A DNA stretch of 64,000 bases. Source: Hydra vulgaris. Lineage: Eukaryota > Cnidaria > Hydrozoa > Anthoathecata > Hydridae. The notes below the pieces were generated by a model, which worked only from the letters and a program-made list of their open reading frames with translations, made no database searches and was not told where the DNA came from. The DNA lies in assembly GCF_038396675.1 (NCBI RefSeq), contig NC_088923.1, positions 1,282,001 to 1,346,000 on the forward strand. The letters are read 5' to 3'. This document shows positions 10,945-23,560 of this stretch, piece by piece. Position numbers and translations under genes: made by a program. Position 1 is the first letter of the stretch. Each line of letters opens with the position of its first letter.

Positions 10945-13567
10945 TATTCATTAAATTTTCTTTTTGTCCTTGAAGAGAAGCTCGTTTGCGATGACCCTCC
11001 ACTATTTGAAGTAGCAGTTAAAGCTGCGTGGGGTCTTTTACTTTATTTTTAAAGTCTTGTATAAGTTTTACACCTCTCTCGGCGCAGTCATTCACAACTT
11101 GACAATACTTAACAACACTTTTTACATAGTTGTAGTCTTTCATCTTCACCCAGTGCTCGACAGGAAGTTGCATCCAATCTACCTGGTTTGCAGTCATCTT
11201 AATTAGATTAAATAGTAGCCAGGAACGAGGACCATTTAAAAAGGCAAAAGAAGGTATGTTGTAGCCATCGACTTTCGGAAAAGACGGTTTTCCAGACTTC
11301 ATTTCTTCACTTCTTTAGGTGTCATACAACTTCAATGCCGTATCAGATCTTTCAATAGGCGAAATTTCATCATCAAAATCGCGAAGATAACTAACTCTTC
11401 AGTTAAATACCAAAGGTGCTTGTTGCAAGACTATATTGCTGCATCAGAAGTGATTTTGTCTGTATCACGGTACCACTGCATATCGGCGATGTATTGACGA
11501 TCAACTTTTGGTGCAATAACTGAGATGCGACTTTGTAAAAAAGCCTTTGCGTGAAACAGAGCAATAAAATTAGCCATTCTTTTCAATTTATGACGTTGAT
11601 CCAGGTTGAGCGATGTAATCCGTTGATCCAGCATGACAAGTTTCAAGTACAGCTCATATGCTCTACAAGTTTCAAGTACAGCTCATATGATGTACAGCTC
11701 ATTGTGCATAAATCTTGCACGATGATGCGCACCCGGTTTTTTGAAATTAAACATTTTACCTTTTGGCAAGTCACCTCCAAGATAATGAACTGTCAGATCA
11801 ACTAATTCTTGATAATCGGCCCTCGGAAAAATATTCTTCTCAAGGCACCTACTAGCCCAGTTCTGAACAAATGTTGCCTGGCGATGAATAGAATGGTTTT
11901 CTATCGGCCAATCAAACTTTGTTATATCTGTAGGTTCGGGAGAAATAGAATCCCAAATGTCTTGAAGCATTTTCAAAATTGGCTCGATAGGTCCGTTATG
12001 ACTTTCATTAACTGCATCCCAGACGTGACGAACATGCAGTTCGTAAACATGATGGCGACAAGCTGTCCACAACAGTGCATGACCAACTTTTTTCTCAACC
12101 AGTGCTGCACATCCATTTTTCCATCCAGTGTTACTAGAAGTGGTGCCGAAAACTAGGGCAATCAAATTATCTAGCAGGTTCCATGAAGAAAAACACTTAA
12201 TAAAGGCGTCTTTCTGGGCATGACCAGTAGAGTTAGTAATTACAGGGATTTTCAAGAATTTTTTCGTTTGCATCGTTCGATGACCCATCCCAAGCACTTG
12301 CCAAAATAGCAACATGCTCTTCTTTTTTTCCTACATACAAAAAATGTTTGTTTTTAAATATTATATTGTTTTTTCAATACTTGCATTTCCAAACACTGAA
12401 AACAGTAAACAAGTAATAAATTAATCATCCATTTACCAGTAAGTGACGAAACAAGTTTTGAATCCCAGTGACCTGATGGATGAAGAGGGCGCTTCTCCTG
12501 ATATTTCTCCTTTATTTGGGCCCCTTGTTTTTCTCGTTCTACCATTCGGTTACGTCAGATTGGAAAATGACGTAACGAAGCACCGCAAACTTTGACGACT
12601 TTTGCTTCAACAGCCATTTGATCTCTAACGCTCAGGCCTAATCGGTCAGAGACATCAGTGAATGATTTTGTTAGTGTTGTAGGATCAATGTGAATAGCAA
12701 CGGTTGACAATCTGGTTTTTCGTTTTTGGTGGAAAGGAGTGTAAACTTCAACTTCTGAGCTGTTTGAGTCGTCCTCACTTTGTTCAATGATTTCTTCTAT
12801 TTCTTCGTTACTTAGAGTTGTTTTTCTTCTCTTAGCTTTGCTGTGATCATTGACTCTGTTTTCAAGACGTTTATTGCGATCCGACTTGTTCTTATCTCGC
12901 TGCGCATGAGTTGTGTCGCAACCAATCATCGAACCAACCTAATTGGAGATAAACAATACAATACTAACGTAAAATGAAAAATAACCAATAACCTTAAGTA
13001 AACACAGTACAGTAACATGGTTGAAATATTGCATGAAATTACCTGTGGATATTTCCGTTGGTTCAGTAAAAACTCCCAGTCCACCTTCCAGGTTGCATGT
13101 CGAGAGAGACGTAATATATAATATGTGTCAGCGGCTGATATGTCACAGAGTTGATTCATTGATTTCAAAAACTGGGTTCGTTTCTTCTCGGGGCACTTAT
13201 TTCCTTTTTTCAGCACACTTTGCCATTCATTAAAAACTGCAATGAAATACTCGATGCACTTGTTATCTGGCTTAACTGGTAAGTGAGCTCTTTTCCAAAT
13301 TTCTTCTAATTCAATCAAAATAACTTTAAAAATATTTTTTGCCGACACTGTTATTTCACTACTTCCCTTGTTGATTTCTCTAAAGTAAAGGTATCTTCGG
13401 AGCAAAGCAACTTTAAGGGGAAGTTTTACACCGACACTTTAACTTTTCTCTAGTCCAAATCCAATAAAATAATCTTGATGATAATTTCGTGTGGATCTCG
13501 GTTTTTCTACTGAACGATTTTTCTCTTTTATACTAGGGTTCAATAGTTTACGAGAACGTAGATCCAT
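10945..13567 (-). pseudogene. transposase of the long-TIR element, inactivated
   Basis: Exon 1 runs 13567 (ATG, MDLRSRK) to 13043, exon 2 12938 to 12437, and exon 3 from 12330; both junctions are GT-AG and in phase. Conserved blocks in order: LRRYLYFRE, HWDSKL..LTG, TTSSNTGWKNG, ACRHHVYELHVRHVWD, ADYQELVDLTVHYLGG, GAHHRARFMHNE, FIALFHAKAFLQSR, HLWYLTEELV and VNDCAERGVKLIQDF. I know this as a family of uncharacterised RNase-H-like transposases frequent in cnidarians and insects; D, H and E residues are plausible catalysts but not assigned. Damage: TAA at 13441-13439, TGA at 12557-12555, a frameshift in the A-run near 12,262, a tandem duplication (11,636-11,690) that ends the frame, and further stops at 11,300-11,450. 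It is the expected mobiliser of the 10,566-24,337 element. Confidence 0.75.
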
Positions 13568-13613
13568 TTTTGTGGTTAACACAGAAAGAAAACAGTACTA
13601 GCAGCAGCAGAAG

Positions 13614-13619
13614 CACGTG
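13614..13619. promoter_or_regulatory. CACGTG E-box upstream of the transposase pseudogene
   Basis: CACGTGACTGAG lies 47 bp upstream of the minus-strand ATG at 13567, matching the CACGTGACTCAG upstream of the C2H2 gene. Probably a remnant promo­ter element; role inferred. Confidence 0.3.
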
Positions 13620-13734
13620 ACTGAGTTACTTACTAATTGGGATACCGTTTAACAAAATCTGGCGCGAATTACTTTACTGAAATTAAAAAAAGCAATTACA
13701 TTATTTATTTTCTATTTATTTCGTCATTTTACAC

Positions 13735-14270
13735 ATTTTACAATGTTATCTATAAATTTAAACAAATAAATATATAATTACAAGCTGACTGGGGCATGTA
13801 GAAGTCATCAAGCCCCTTTGTGAAGTACAAAAAAAAATACGATTAAATTTTACATCTTCCAATATTATTACTATTATTATTATTATTATTATGTATTTCG
13901 CCGATAAGAAAAGTTTACAAGTTTATGCAATACAAATATATAAATACATGGCTGGGGCAAGAAGAAGACAAGTTCTGTCTTATCACCAAGCCCCTTTAAA
14001 TAAAAATGTCAATAATAAAAATACAAAACAAAGTATCTCGTTAAATAAACGATAAACAAAACGTTGCGTTAAAACAAAATAACGATAAATAAAACCTAAA
14101 AAACATTTTACGCTATATTACAGTGTAATATATCCAAAAGCATACGAAGATTTTTTAATTAATTATTTTAATTAAATTATTTTTTTCCTAACTGGTTTTA
14201 AATTTATAAACCTTTTGAATTTAAATCATAAAATAACAGATAATACACAAACAACAAACAAACAAAGAAA
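13735..14270 (-). mobile_element. CR1 LINE 3-prime ends, truncated, two pieces
   Basis: On the minus strand the region holds two copies of the CR1 3-prime hallmark: 13,955-14,000 (GGGGCTTGGTGATAAGAC then GTCTTCTTCTTGCCCC) and a shorter one at 13,795-13,825. Each resembles the 3-prime UTR of the CR1 copies at 17,310 and 18,530. A (TAT)n tract at 13,868-13,892 is the likely tail. No coding sequence remains. Confidence 0.6.
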
Positions 14271-14399
14271 AAAAAAAAAAAAACATTTTTAAAAACATTT
14301 TTAGTATCTTAATGTGTCTTTTATATATGTAAAGCTTATTATATCAGATAAAAAACAACGTCATAATGTATAAATTGAAATGTATATAGAATATATATT

Positions 14400-14490
14400 T
14401 AAACCATATATTTTATATATATATACAATATATATATTTTATATATATATATAATATATATTTTATATATATAATATATATATTTTATAT

Positions 14491-14547
<57 letters not shown>

Positions 14548-14570
14548 TTTTTTATATATATGTATAATAT
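14400..14570. repeat. interrupted (TA)n tract
   Basis: TA repeats with TTTT interruptions, adjoining the 5-prime truncation of the plus-strand CR1. Confidence 0.9.
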
Positions 14571-14603
14571 AATACATATAAGAATATATATTTAAACCAT
14601 TAA

Positions 14604-17460
14604 ACTGGTATAATCAAGACTGATTTAACCGATCATTTTCCTATATTTCTTATAACTGAGAGCGTTACTCTAAATAATGCTACCCACAAATCAACAGTAT
14701 TTATGAGACAAATCAATGAAATTTCCATATGCCAATTTAAAAATTTATTAAATAATTACGTCGATTGGAATCTTGTACTGCAATCACACGATGTAAATAA
14801 TGCTTATGATTTATTTCTAAACCAATTTTCTAAAATGTATGATAAGCATTTCCTTTAAAAGTGAAAGTAATAAACTCAAAGTCGGTTGTATCCCCATGGA
14901 TGACCAAAGGCCTACTAAAATCATCAAGGAAAAAACAAAAATTGTATAATAAATATTTAAAAAATAAAACTTATAAAAATGAAACTAATTACAAAAATTA
15001 TAAAAGTTTGTTTGAAAAAACTAAAAAACGATCAAAAGTAAATTACTATGCTAAACTGCTTGAAAAAAACAAAGGAAACCCTCAAACAACATGGAGTGTT
15101 ATTAGAGACTTAATTGGGAAAAATAAAATTGAAAAAATAACTTACCGCAAAAACTTATGATTGAGGGAAAAATGATTTATCATAAAGAAGTTATTATTGA
15201 GAAATTAAACAATTTTTTTCTTGATGTTGGCCCAAACCTAGCAGCAAAAATTCCAGTTGGTCAAAAAAAATTTGATTCATATCTTGCAACAACTGATTTA
15301 ATTATGGAAGAACCGATTTTAACCAAAAGTGAACTACATACTGCTTTTAATAGTCTGAAAAAAAATAAAAGTGCAGGTATAGATCAAATTAATGTTAATG
15401 TAATTAAATCTGTTTTTGATATTATCGAACCCTCATTATTCCATATTTTTAATCTCTCCCTTAAATAAGGGTAATATTGCAGATAAACTAAAAATTGCAA
15501 AAATAACACCTATTTTCAAATCTGGCGATGAGACCAATATTTCAAACTACAGACCAATCTCAGTCTTACCCTGCTTTTCTAAACTAATTGAACGCATTAT
15601 GTACAACAGACTTTATAAATATTTATCAGAAAATAAGATTTTATATAAAAAGCAATACGGTTTTAAAAAAAATCATTCTACCAACCATGCAATAATTGAA
15701 TTGGTTAAGCATATATCAAATGGATTTAATAGTGATTGCTATACAATAGGGGTTTTTATTGATTTATCCAAAGCTTTCGACACAGTAAATCATGAAATTC
15801 TTTTGAAAAAATTAGAAAACTATGGTGTTAAAAATTAAAGTTTACTTTGGTTTAAATCATACTTAACTAACAGAAAGCAATTTGTACTTAAAGAAACAAA
15901 AGACTCAAAAAACAACTTAATAACTTGTGGAGTACCCCAAGGTTCTATTTTGGGACCATTATTGTTCTTACTTTATATAAATGACTTATATTTATCATCA
16001 AAAGTATTAAATACTATCTTATTTGCAGATGACACTAATTTGTTTTATTCTCACAAAGATATTACTGTTCTTTTTAAAATATTTAACGAAGAATTAGATA
16101 AGATGAACGAGTGGTTCATAAGTAACCGACTATCATTAAATGTAGAGAAAACAAAATTTATCCTATTCCATAAACCTAGTAAAGCCAAGAATATTCCTCT
16201 TAAACTACCCAATCTTTTAATCAATAATAAAAATAATTAAAAGGGAATTGACTACAAACTTTCTGGGAGTGCTCTTAGATGAAAAATTGTCATGGAAATT
16301 TCAAATTAAATATATTGAAGGTAAGATCTCAAAAAATATTGCCATGTTATACCGAACAAAACCTTTTCTTAATAACGAGTCTTTAAAAAATTTATATTTT
16401 TCGTTTATACACAGTTATCTTTCATACTGTAACATTTCCTGGGGTAGCACTAATCACACTAAACTCAAAAAAATTTATAGTAAACAAAAACATGCTTGCA
16501 GGATAGTATTTGGGGCAAATAGAAAAACACAATGCGAACCTCTCTTACGTCAGCTTGGAGCTTTAAATATTTATAAGCTTAATATTCATTAAGTAATGTT
16601 ATTTATGTTTAAAGCAAAACTTGGGTTTTCTCCAGTAACATTTCAATCCTACTTTAATGAAATCTCCCATAAATATCCAACTAAATTTTTAGTGAATAAC
16701 TTTGTGGTTCCCATAAACCTTCTTAAATTAAGTTCGTACCAAATTCAATATCGGGGACCTTTAGTTTGGAAAAAATTTCTTCCAATCTTTAGTAAAAAAC
16801 AAAACTTCATTTTAAACTGCACTTTGCAAAGTTTTAAGGATGATTCAAAACGGTATTTACTGAACATGGAATTCGATATATTAGATTTCAAATACCTTTT
16901 TTGAAAACAATTTAAAGGTTTAGACTGAATCGCTTGAAAATAAATTAAATCTTTATCACTTTCTTTAGCTTTTATTAAAATGGTTTCTAACCATTAGTAA
17001 AAAAGATAACGAAAATAAAATTGTCTTTTTCGTTCATATTTTTGATGATATTAAATAATCAGCCCAAATACTTATGTTTACTTATATTGCTTTTTTTTTT
17101 TTTTTAATTAAACAACGCTTTTTTTTTTGTGTTTTTATAACTTTCATGATTTTCTGTCGTTTTTACTTTTTTATTTTTAAAATTATTCTGCTGGAAGATT
17201 GTTAGCAACAAATTATTTTATTGCTGAAGTATTTGATTTGTTTTTGTTTTTGTATTTATTCTGTCTTTTTGTCTTTTATCATTTATTGTGCATGTAAATT
17301 TTTGTGTGACGGGGCTCCGTGATAAGACAACCTGTCTTCTTCTTGCTCCGGCCAGGATTTTTCTTTTATTGTAATTTCTTTTTTGTAATATTTATCAACG
17401 GCAAAATAAATAAATAATAAAAAATAAAAAAATTAAAAAAAAAATAAAAAAAAAAAAATA
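14604..17460 (+). pseudogene. CR1-type LINE ORF2 (endonuclease end, reverse transcriptase, 3-prime UTR)
   Basis: 5-prime truncated. It begins in the endonuclease C-terminus (TDLTDHFPIF, the SDHFPI block), then 14,861-15,160 linker (SPWMTKGLLKSSRKKQKLYN), RT fingers (15,440-15,838: [33 protein letters not shown]), RT palm (15,930-16,240: CGVPQGSILGPLLFLLYIND, FADDTN at about 16,021) and thumb/C-terminal blocks (16,248-16,904: RGPLVWKKF). The catalytic Asp pair is kept. It is split over six frames by frameshifts and stops (for example after [10 protein letters not shown] near 15,838 and at 16,238), so dead. The 3-prime UTR (16,905-17,400) has the GGGGCTCCGTGATAAGACA motif and an A-rich tail to 17,460. 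Confidence 0.85.
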
Positions 17461-17489
17461 TAAAGAAATAGACAAACGTGATTACTCCT

Positions 17490-17876
17490 AATCAAAGGCT
17501 TCAGAAAAATTTTAATTCGTTGTCATTTATTAAAAGCTTTTGCTTAAGTTTGTTTTTAAATTGTTCAATAGAAGAAATAGTTTTTAACTCATTATTTAAT
17601 AGCGTGTTCCATAGTTTAGGACCTCTGTTAGCAATTGAGAACTTAGTAACAGAGTAATAGGTTTTAGGTTGAACATAATTGTTTTCTGAAAATCGTGTTG
17701 GGTATAGATGATATATTTTTCCAAAAAAAAGTTAAATAAAATAGGTGCTATTTTTTTATTAACTTTGAACATAAAAATAAGAATTTGATAAAGATTTAGT
17801 TGAAATACGTTGAGAATATTAAATTTAATGAATAGAGGTTTAGTGTATTACATAAAAGAGTGAAATTAATAAGTTA
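17490..17876 (-). pseudogene. CR1 LINE RT C-terminus, 5-prime truncated
   Basis: The minus-strand frame near 17,640-17,500 reads RGPKLWNTLLNNELKTISSI and ends NDNELKFF-stop, the C-terminal domain of CR1 ORF2. Upstream it decays, and it abuts a poly(A/T) tract at 17,877-17,898. Confidence 0.7.
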
Positions 17877-17899
17877 AAAAAAAAAAAAAAAAAAAAAAT

Positions 17900-18413
17900 T
17901 TGGTTAGAAATTTTAGAAGGTTAAAAAAGAACTTAAAGTTAAAAAAAGAAGAAATTTAAGATACAGTTAAAATATAAAATAACAAATAAAAAATTACAAA
18001 TCTGTACATATTCGTATACATACTAAAGACAATAAACAAAAAAAAAAAAATTTAATTCGCCACATATGCATATACATATTCAATACAATATTAAAATTAA
18101 ATAAAGTACATAAAAAACTAAAAATACAAAATTATTTCGATTTTTTTTTTAAAATGAGAGAATGTACGTAATGTTTAAATTTAGTAAGTGTTTTTTTATA
18201 GTTCTTTTAAATGTAGCAATAGATTTTCTTTTTTTCATATTTTCGTCAAGAACCGAATTCCACAAGCGTGGTCCCCGGCATATAGTCGAGAAGTCAGACT
18301 TTTTGAGTGATATTAGTGGGATGTAGTAATTACTCATTGAATATCTTGTTTCATATTTATGATTATTTCGAGTGAAACTTTTAACAAAATATTTTGGAAT
18401 CATTTCATCTTGA

Positions 18414-18418
<5 letters not shown>
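17900..18418 (-). pseudogene. older CR1 LINE, downstream half
   Basis: The minus-strand frame 18,415-18,149 reads LQDEMIPKYFVKSFTRNNHK and later CRGPRLWNSVLDENM, the end of CR1 ORF2, followed by 3-prime UTR. Its first residues continue directly from the last residues (NLLFMFK) of the fragment at 22,890-23,560: ATG TTT AAA CTT CAA GAT GAA. The two are halves of one CR1 split by the younger CR1. Confidence 0.8.
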
Positions 18419-18452
<34 letters not shown>

Positions 18453-18858
18453 ATATATTTGCTGTTTATATAATAAGAAAATATAGTTACAAAGAAACAT
18501 TTACATACAAAAAAAGTTGATTTATAAAAAACAGGCAGGGGCTCAAAGAAGATATGGATGACTAAAGTCACCACAATCTTTTCATAGAGCCCCTATGTGG
18601 GCTTTACAAGTTTAAAATAGAATAAGATTGTTAAAAATACTATGTACAGTTCCAATATAATAAAAAGATAAAAACTTTCATAAATATTTACATTTAAAGA
18701 AAGAAAGTAAATAGTATCAATATAATTTTAACGATAGTCATTTAAAATACTGACAAATTATTTTAAAGATAAAAATAAGAGACAATCAAACAAAAAAAAT
18801 AAAAATAGAAAAAACTAAGAATAATGGAATTCGATGTTCATTTAGAAAAATTAAAAAA

Positions 18859-21800
18859 TTATTTATAATGTTTAAAAATTTCATTTTTTATTAGAAACTT
18901 AAAGGAGTTTAGTGATTTTACCGTATTTAAATGTTTAGTTTTTTGAAATGTGTTCCATAGTTTCGGTCCACGGTATGCTATTCCATATTCAGAATACTTG
19001 CTCCTAATTCTAGGCAATTTATAAGTATTCCATTGATTTATTCTAAGAGAGTAATTATTGTTAACATTTTTTGTAAATTTATTATTAAAGGTTTTTGGAA
19101 TCAGGCTGTTATTATATTTATACATAAAAATTAAGTGTTGGTAAATATTAACTTCATATATACTCATCATTTGCATGTCTTTCATTAGTGGTTTTGCATG
19201 TTCATATTTTTTTTTGTTATATATAAGTCTGCATGCATGTTTTTGTAGAGAAAATATTTTTTTAAGTTTTGTTGGTTGAGTACTAGCCCATGTAATATTG
19301 GAATAGTAAATAAAACAATGTATTAGGCCAAAATATACTAGTTTCAGACTTTCTGATGTTACATATGGGCGAATACGGTACATCAAACCAATTGTTTTAC
19401 TAATTTTTGATTGGATATAATTTATGTGAGGAAGCCATGATAAATTTTCATCAATAAGAATTCCTAAGAATTTTATTGACTCATTTTTTTCGATTAGTTT
19501 ATCATCTAAAATTAAATTTGGTAATTTTAAGGGAAGGTTTTCCTGATGTGATTTTTTATGGAATAGAGTATACTTTGTTTTATCTACATTGAGTGACAGT
19601 TTATTAGCCTTAAACCATTCACTGACATTCCTTAATTCATAGTTCATGTCAGAGTAAAGTTGCCTAATGTCACTGTTCGATAAGAAAAGATTTGTGTCGT
19701 CAGCAAACATTATCGCGTTAAGTTTTGCTGAAGCATTATGCAAATCGTTTACATATATCAAGAACAGCAAGGGAGCAAGAATTGACCCTTGCGGAACTCC
19801 ACACATAATTTTTAGTTCACCTTATTCCTTATTAATAACATATTGTTTTCTTTCAGTGAGATAGCTTTTTAACCAATCATAGATTTTATTTATTACTCCA
19901 TAGTGTTTAATTTTTTCTAAAAGAATGAGGTGATCAACCGTATCAAATGCTTTTGATAGGTCAATAAATAATCCTAGAGTAAAGTTATTGTTTTCGAATC
20001 CTTTAGTAATTTGGTCTACTATTTCAATTATCGCGTGTTCAGTTGAATGGGTTTTTCGAAAACCAAACTGTTTTGTGTAAAATAAATTATTTTCATTAAA
20101 ATGGTTATAAATTCTATTATAGATTACACGTTCAAATATTTTGGAAAATACAGAAAGTACTGATACAGGTCTATAATTAGAGATTTCTGATTGATCATTG
20201 TTTTTGTAAATTGGGCATACTTTTGCCAACTTTAGTGCTTCAGGGAAAATACCTTCATTAATTGAAAGTTTTATAATATGAATCAAAGGTCTGGAAATGT
20301 AATTTTTGTTTAAAATAACTATATTACTAGAAACGTCATCAAAGCCAGGTGATTTATTTTTTTTTAAGAAAAGAAAAGGCTGTTTCATAATCTTTAAGAG
20401 AAAAGTCGCTATCGTGAAGTATTACGTCATTTAACGATTTAAGATATAATTGAAATGAGTTGGGTGTGGTTATAATTTTTTTAGCAAGGTTCGGGCCAAT
20501 ATTTGTAAAGTATTTATTTAACTCATTCGAGATTTTTAAAGGACAATAAATAACAGTTTTATTGATATTTATTCTTTGAGGCAGTAAAGCCGTAGTTATT
20601 TTGTTTCTTCCCATTATATTATTAATTACATCCCATGTTTTTTTTACATCGAATTTGGTTTTTGTAAGTTCTTCACTATAATAGTTTTTTTTAGCTTTCA
20701 TGAGAAGATTTTCGTAAAACCGTTTATATTTTTTGTATATCTTTTCATTATCTTCACTTCTTTCTTTCAAAAATTTATTGTAAAGTTTTTGTTTATTTTT
20801 TAAACATTTTATGAGAGTTTTATTCATCCAAGGATTTAGTATTGTTTTTTTTTTAATTATTTTTAATTCATATGGGCAGGTTTTGTTATATATATCAAGA
20901 AATATTTGTAGAAAAATATTAAAAGCTTCATCTGTATTATCACATTTAAAAACCTGATTCCACGTCTCTTGCTTTAGTTTATTAGAAAGATTATTCTTAT
21001 TAATTGTTGATAGGTTGCGTTTATTTAGAGTTATAATTTTAGAATCCCCTTTGGATGTGACATTTAAAAGATTTATTTTAATGTATATTGGGAAGTGATC
21101 ACTAATGTCAGTTTTAAAAATACCTGTCTCAAATGACGTTTCTATATAATTATTAATAAAAATATTATCGATTGCAGTTGCAGAGCTTTTTGTTACCCTA
21201 GTTGGTTTATTTATAACTGGTAAAATATTATATTTGAAAAGCATATCAAAAAAAGATTTTGTTTTTGGAAATTTTTTATAAGTCAGAGCGTTTAAATTTA
21301 TGTCACCAGCAATATACAAACTTTTTTTTTCTTTATTTGTATTTAGGACCGTATTTTTAATAAATTCTTCAAAACATTCAATTTTACCACTCGGCGGTCG
21401 GTATACGCACCCAATTACAATGTTTTTGTTTTTGTCACTAATTATTTCAATGAATAGACTTTCATAATTAAGATTTGATGAGCATAATTTATTTTTTATT
21501 TTGTATGAATATAACTCTAAAACATATATACCAACGCCTCCTCCGTTTTTATTACTTCCTCGCGGTTGACTAATTAGCTTATAATTAGGTAATTTGTAAT
21601 AAGAATTAGAATCAAGTGTATTTTCATGCCAAGTCTCTGTAAGGGATATGACATCAAACGTGTAATTTATAATATTTAAAAATTCCTTAAACTTGTCAAA
21701 GTTTTGATTTATGCTCCTAATATTTACATGTAATATAGAAAATGAATTTATTTCTTTTTCCCCCTTAAATTCATAAGGATCAAAATACGGTGTTTTCATT

Positions 21801-21910
21801 AAATTCCTTTGAATTTCTTGAAAAATATTTGTGTTATTTAATAAATTGTCTTCAAAAGGGTCAAAATTTATATTTTCAAAACCTTGTTCAGAAACATTAT
21901 TCGAATCCAT
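18859..21910 (-). pseudogene. CR1 ORF2: endonuclease-reverse transcriptase, two lesions
   Basis: About 1,015 codons. Endonuclease (21,910-20,950): LHVNIRSINQNFDKF, ISLTETW, GGGVGIYV, VYRPPSG, AGDINLN and SDHFPIYIKIN. Linker: NPWMNKTLIKCLKNKQKLYN. Reverse transcriptase (20,388-18,859): [70 protein letters not shown] and RGPKLWNTF. The enzyme nicks target DNA and copies element RNA in place (target-primed reverse transcription). It is broken only twice: a 1-nt shift in an A8 run near 20,360 and a TAA at 19,824-19,822, where the frame otherwise continues through GELKIMCGVPQGS. Both could be young mutations, or the A-run a sequencing error. Confidence 0.9.
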
Positions 21911-21981
21911 TTTTAAATATAGTAAATATGAATGAATTTAACTATTAATATATTAATAAATAAACTATTAACCTTGAAATA

Positions 21982-22731
21982 TTAAATTTTCTGTTCTTTC
22001 AGAGTTTTTTGTTGAAATTCATGGACAATTAGTTTATTATACACAACTTTAGCATAATAACCATTTTGTCTATGAACTTTTGCCTTAGCAAATAACTCTT
22101 TTCGAACTTTTCTAGTTGTACTACAATAATCTTCATTAATAAAAATATTGGTACCTTTTAGCTTTGATGCGTTATCAGTGATCGTTTTTTTGTCCTCGTA
22201 GTCATGCAGTTTTATAACAATTGTTCGTTCGCGATTCTCGTTTGAAACTCCCACTCTATGCGCTCGTTCTATTTTGATTTCTCTTTTGATATTAAGATTT
22301 TCAGCAAATAATTTCCTTACTTTTTCTTTGGTTTTTTCCCAATCTTTTTCGTCTCTACTCTCAGGCAAACCATCAATACGCAAATTGTTCCTTCGATTTC
22401 GATCCTCTGCATCAACAGATTTTAGATTTAGGTTGTTGTTGTCTGTCGAAATTTTTCCCTGTATTATCTTTACGCTGGATAACTCTTCTTTAACTTTACT
22501 AATTTTTTCATATACACTTTTAACCTTATCGTCGCAGGCATCTCCAACGAATGTCAAGCCAGCTTTGATATCGTCAAGATCTTTCCTTACTTCTTGAATG
22601 CTTTTTTGAACTGAATCAAACTTTATATTAATCATTTTAACTGTTTCTGTAAAGAACGACAATATCGTCTCTTTTTGTAAGTTCAGTAGTTCTCTCACCA
22701 TTACCATTGAAACAACCTCAGCATTGCTCAT
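21982..22731 (-). CDS. CR1 LINE ORF1 protein, intact (249 aa)
   Basis: RNA-binding chaperone-type ORF1 expected to coat LINE RNA and form the ribonucleoprotein particle. N-terminal half is coiled-coil-like (about residues 20-105, KFDSVQKSIQEVRKDLDDIK). A central RRM-like segment follows (EDRNRRNNLRIDGLPE, then IERAHRVG and RTIVIKLHDYEDK) and a C-terminal domain (TNIFINEDYCSTTRKVRKEL), matching L1-type ORF1 (Transposase_22). The ATG follows a 5-prime leader containing an A-run at 22,750. ORF2 starts about 70 bases downstream on the same strand. No lesion seen. Confidence 0.85.
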   Translation of the reverse strand: MSNAEVVSMVMVRELLNLQKETILSFFTETVKMINIKFDSVQKSIQEVRKDLDDIKAGLTFVGDACDDKVKSVYEKISKVKEELSSVKIIQGKISTDNNNLNLKSVDAEDRNRRNNLRIDGLPESRDEKDWEKTKEKVRKLFAENLNIKREIKIERAHRVGVSNENRERTIVIKLHDYEDKKTITDNASKLKGTNIFINEDYCSTTRKVRKELFAKAKVHRQNGYYAKVVYNKLIVHEFQQKTLKEQKI

Positions 22732-22889
22732 TTTAATTTAATTTTGATAAAAAAAAAAAAAAAAAAAATCCGATTTTAAAGATAATTAAATACTAAAAAC
22801 TCAGAAATACTAAGACTATTTTTTATTATTTCTTACGCTGCAAAAACACGTCTGTTCATAAAGAAAGCATGCCGCAAAAAACAAAACAA

Positions 22890-23560
22890 AAGTTTAAACA
22901 TAAATAACAAGTTATGGTATATATTTAGTTTGTATACATTTAGAGCATTTATTTCCTTGAGTAACGGCTCGGCACTTTCGTATCTACTTGCGCCCAAAAC
23001 TAATCTACTTGCTTGCTTTTGTTTTGTATAAATAATTTTTAGGAAAGATAAATGATTGTTTGCCCAGGCAATAATACAATAGTTAATATGTATAAATTTA
23101 GTTAATATAATGTATAAATGAAAAGTATAAATTTTTTAAACATAAATTATTTAAAAGATGTTTTGTCTTGTACATAATCCCCAGGGTCTTTGAAACTTTG
23201 TTCTCGACTAGCTTTATTTGGCTTTTCCAATTTAAATTCTCATCGAAAATTATTCCTAGTATTTTCATTGAAAAAACTCTTTTTATTTTAATATTGTTAA
23301 TTGTTAGTTTAACAATTAACAATATTAGCAAACAAAATATATTTCGTTTTTTCAATACATAATGAAAGTTTATTTGCTTCAAACCACTCATTAAGATATA
23401 TTAATTCTGTGTTTACAATATAAAAAATATTTTTTAAATTTGGGTCAGAAAAGAAAACATTTGTGTCATCAGCAAAAATAATTTAATTAAGTATATTTGA
23501 AGACAAATAAAAATCATTAATATAAATTAAAAACATAAGCATAAGCCTAGCAATTACAAA
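22890..23560 (-). pseudogene. older CR1 LINE, upstream half (RT palm)
   Basis: The minus strand reads FLIYINDFYLSSN and FADDTN around 23,540-23,440, then MKILGIIFDENLNWKSQIK (23,280-23,200) and QASRLVLGASRYESAEPLLK (near 23,000), ending NLLFMFK at the insertion point. Catalytic residues are kept but frames are broken, and a segment near 23,290-23,326 is replaced by a perfect 17-bp palindrome. Confidence 0.8.
23290..23326. repeat. perfect palindrome, 17-bp arms, 3-nt loop
   Basis: Arms 23290-23306 and 23310-23326 (AATATTGTTAATTGTTA and its complement), loop GTT. It sits where related CR1 copies encode a different peptide, so it looks like a local inverted duplication with loss. Confidence 0.9.

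Larger units (their letters stand above)
18419..22889 (-). mobile_element. nearly complete CR1 LINE (ORF1, ORF2, UTRs, poly(A))
   Basis: A 4.47-kb LINE on the minus strand inserted into an older CR1. The 3-prime end is the poly(T) tract 18,419-18,448 (poly(A) of the element); the 5-prime end is near 22,889. AAACTT is found at both junctions (18,413-18,418 and 22,890-22,895 on the minus strand), consistent with a target duplication. ORF1 is intact; ORF2 has one frameshift and one stop. A 3-prime UTR GGGGCTC/GAGCCCC pairing (18,535-18,595) resembles that of other copies. Confidence 0.85.
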
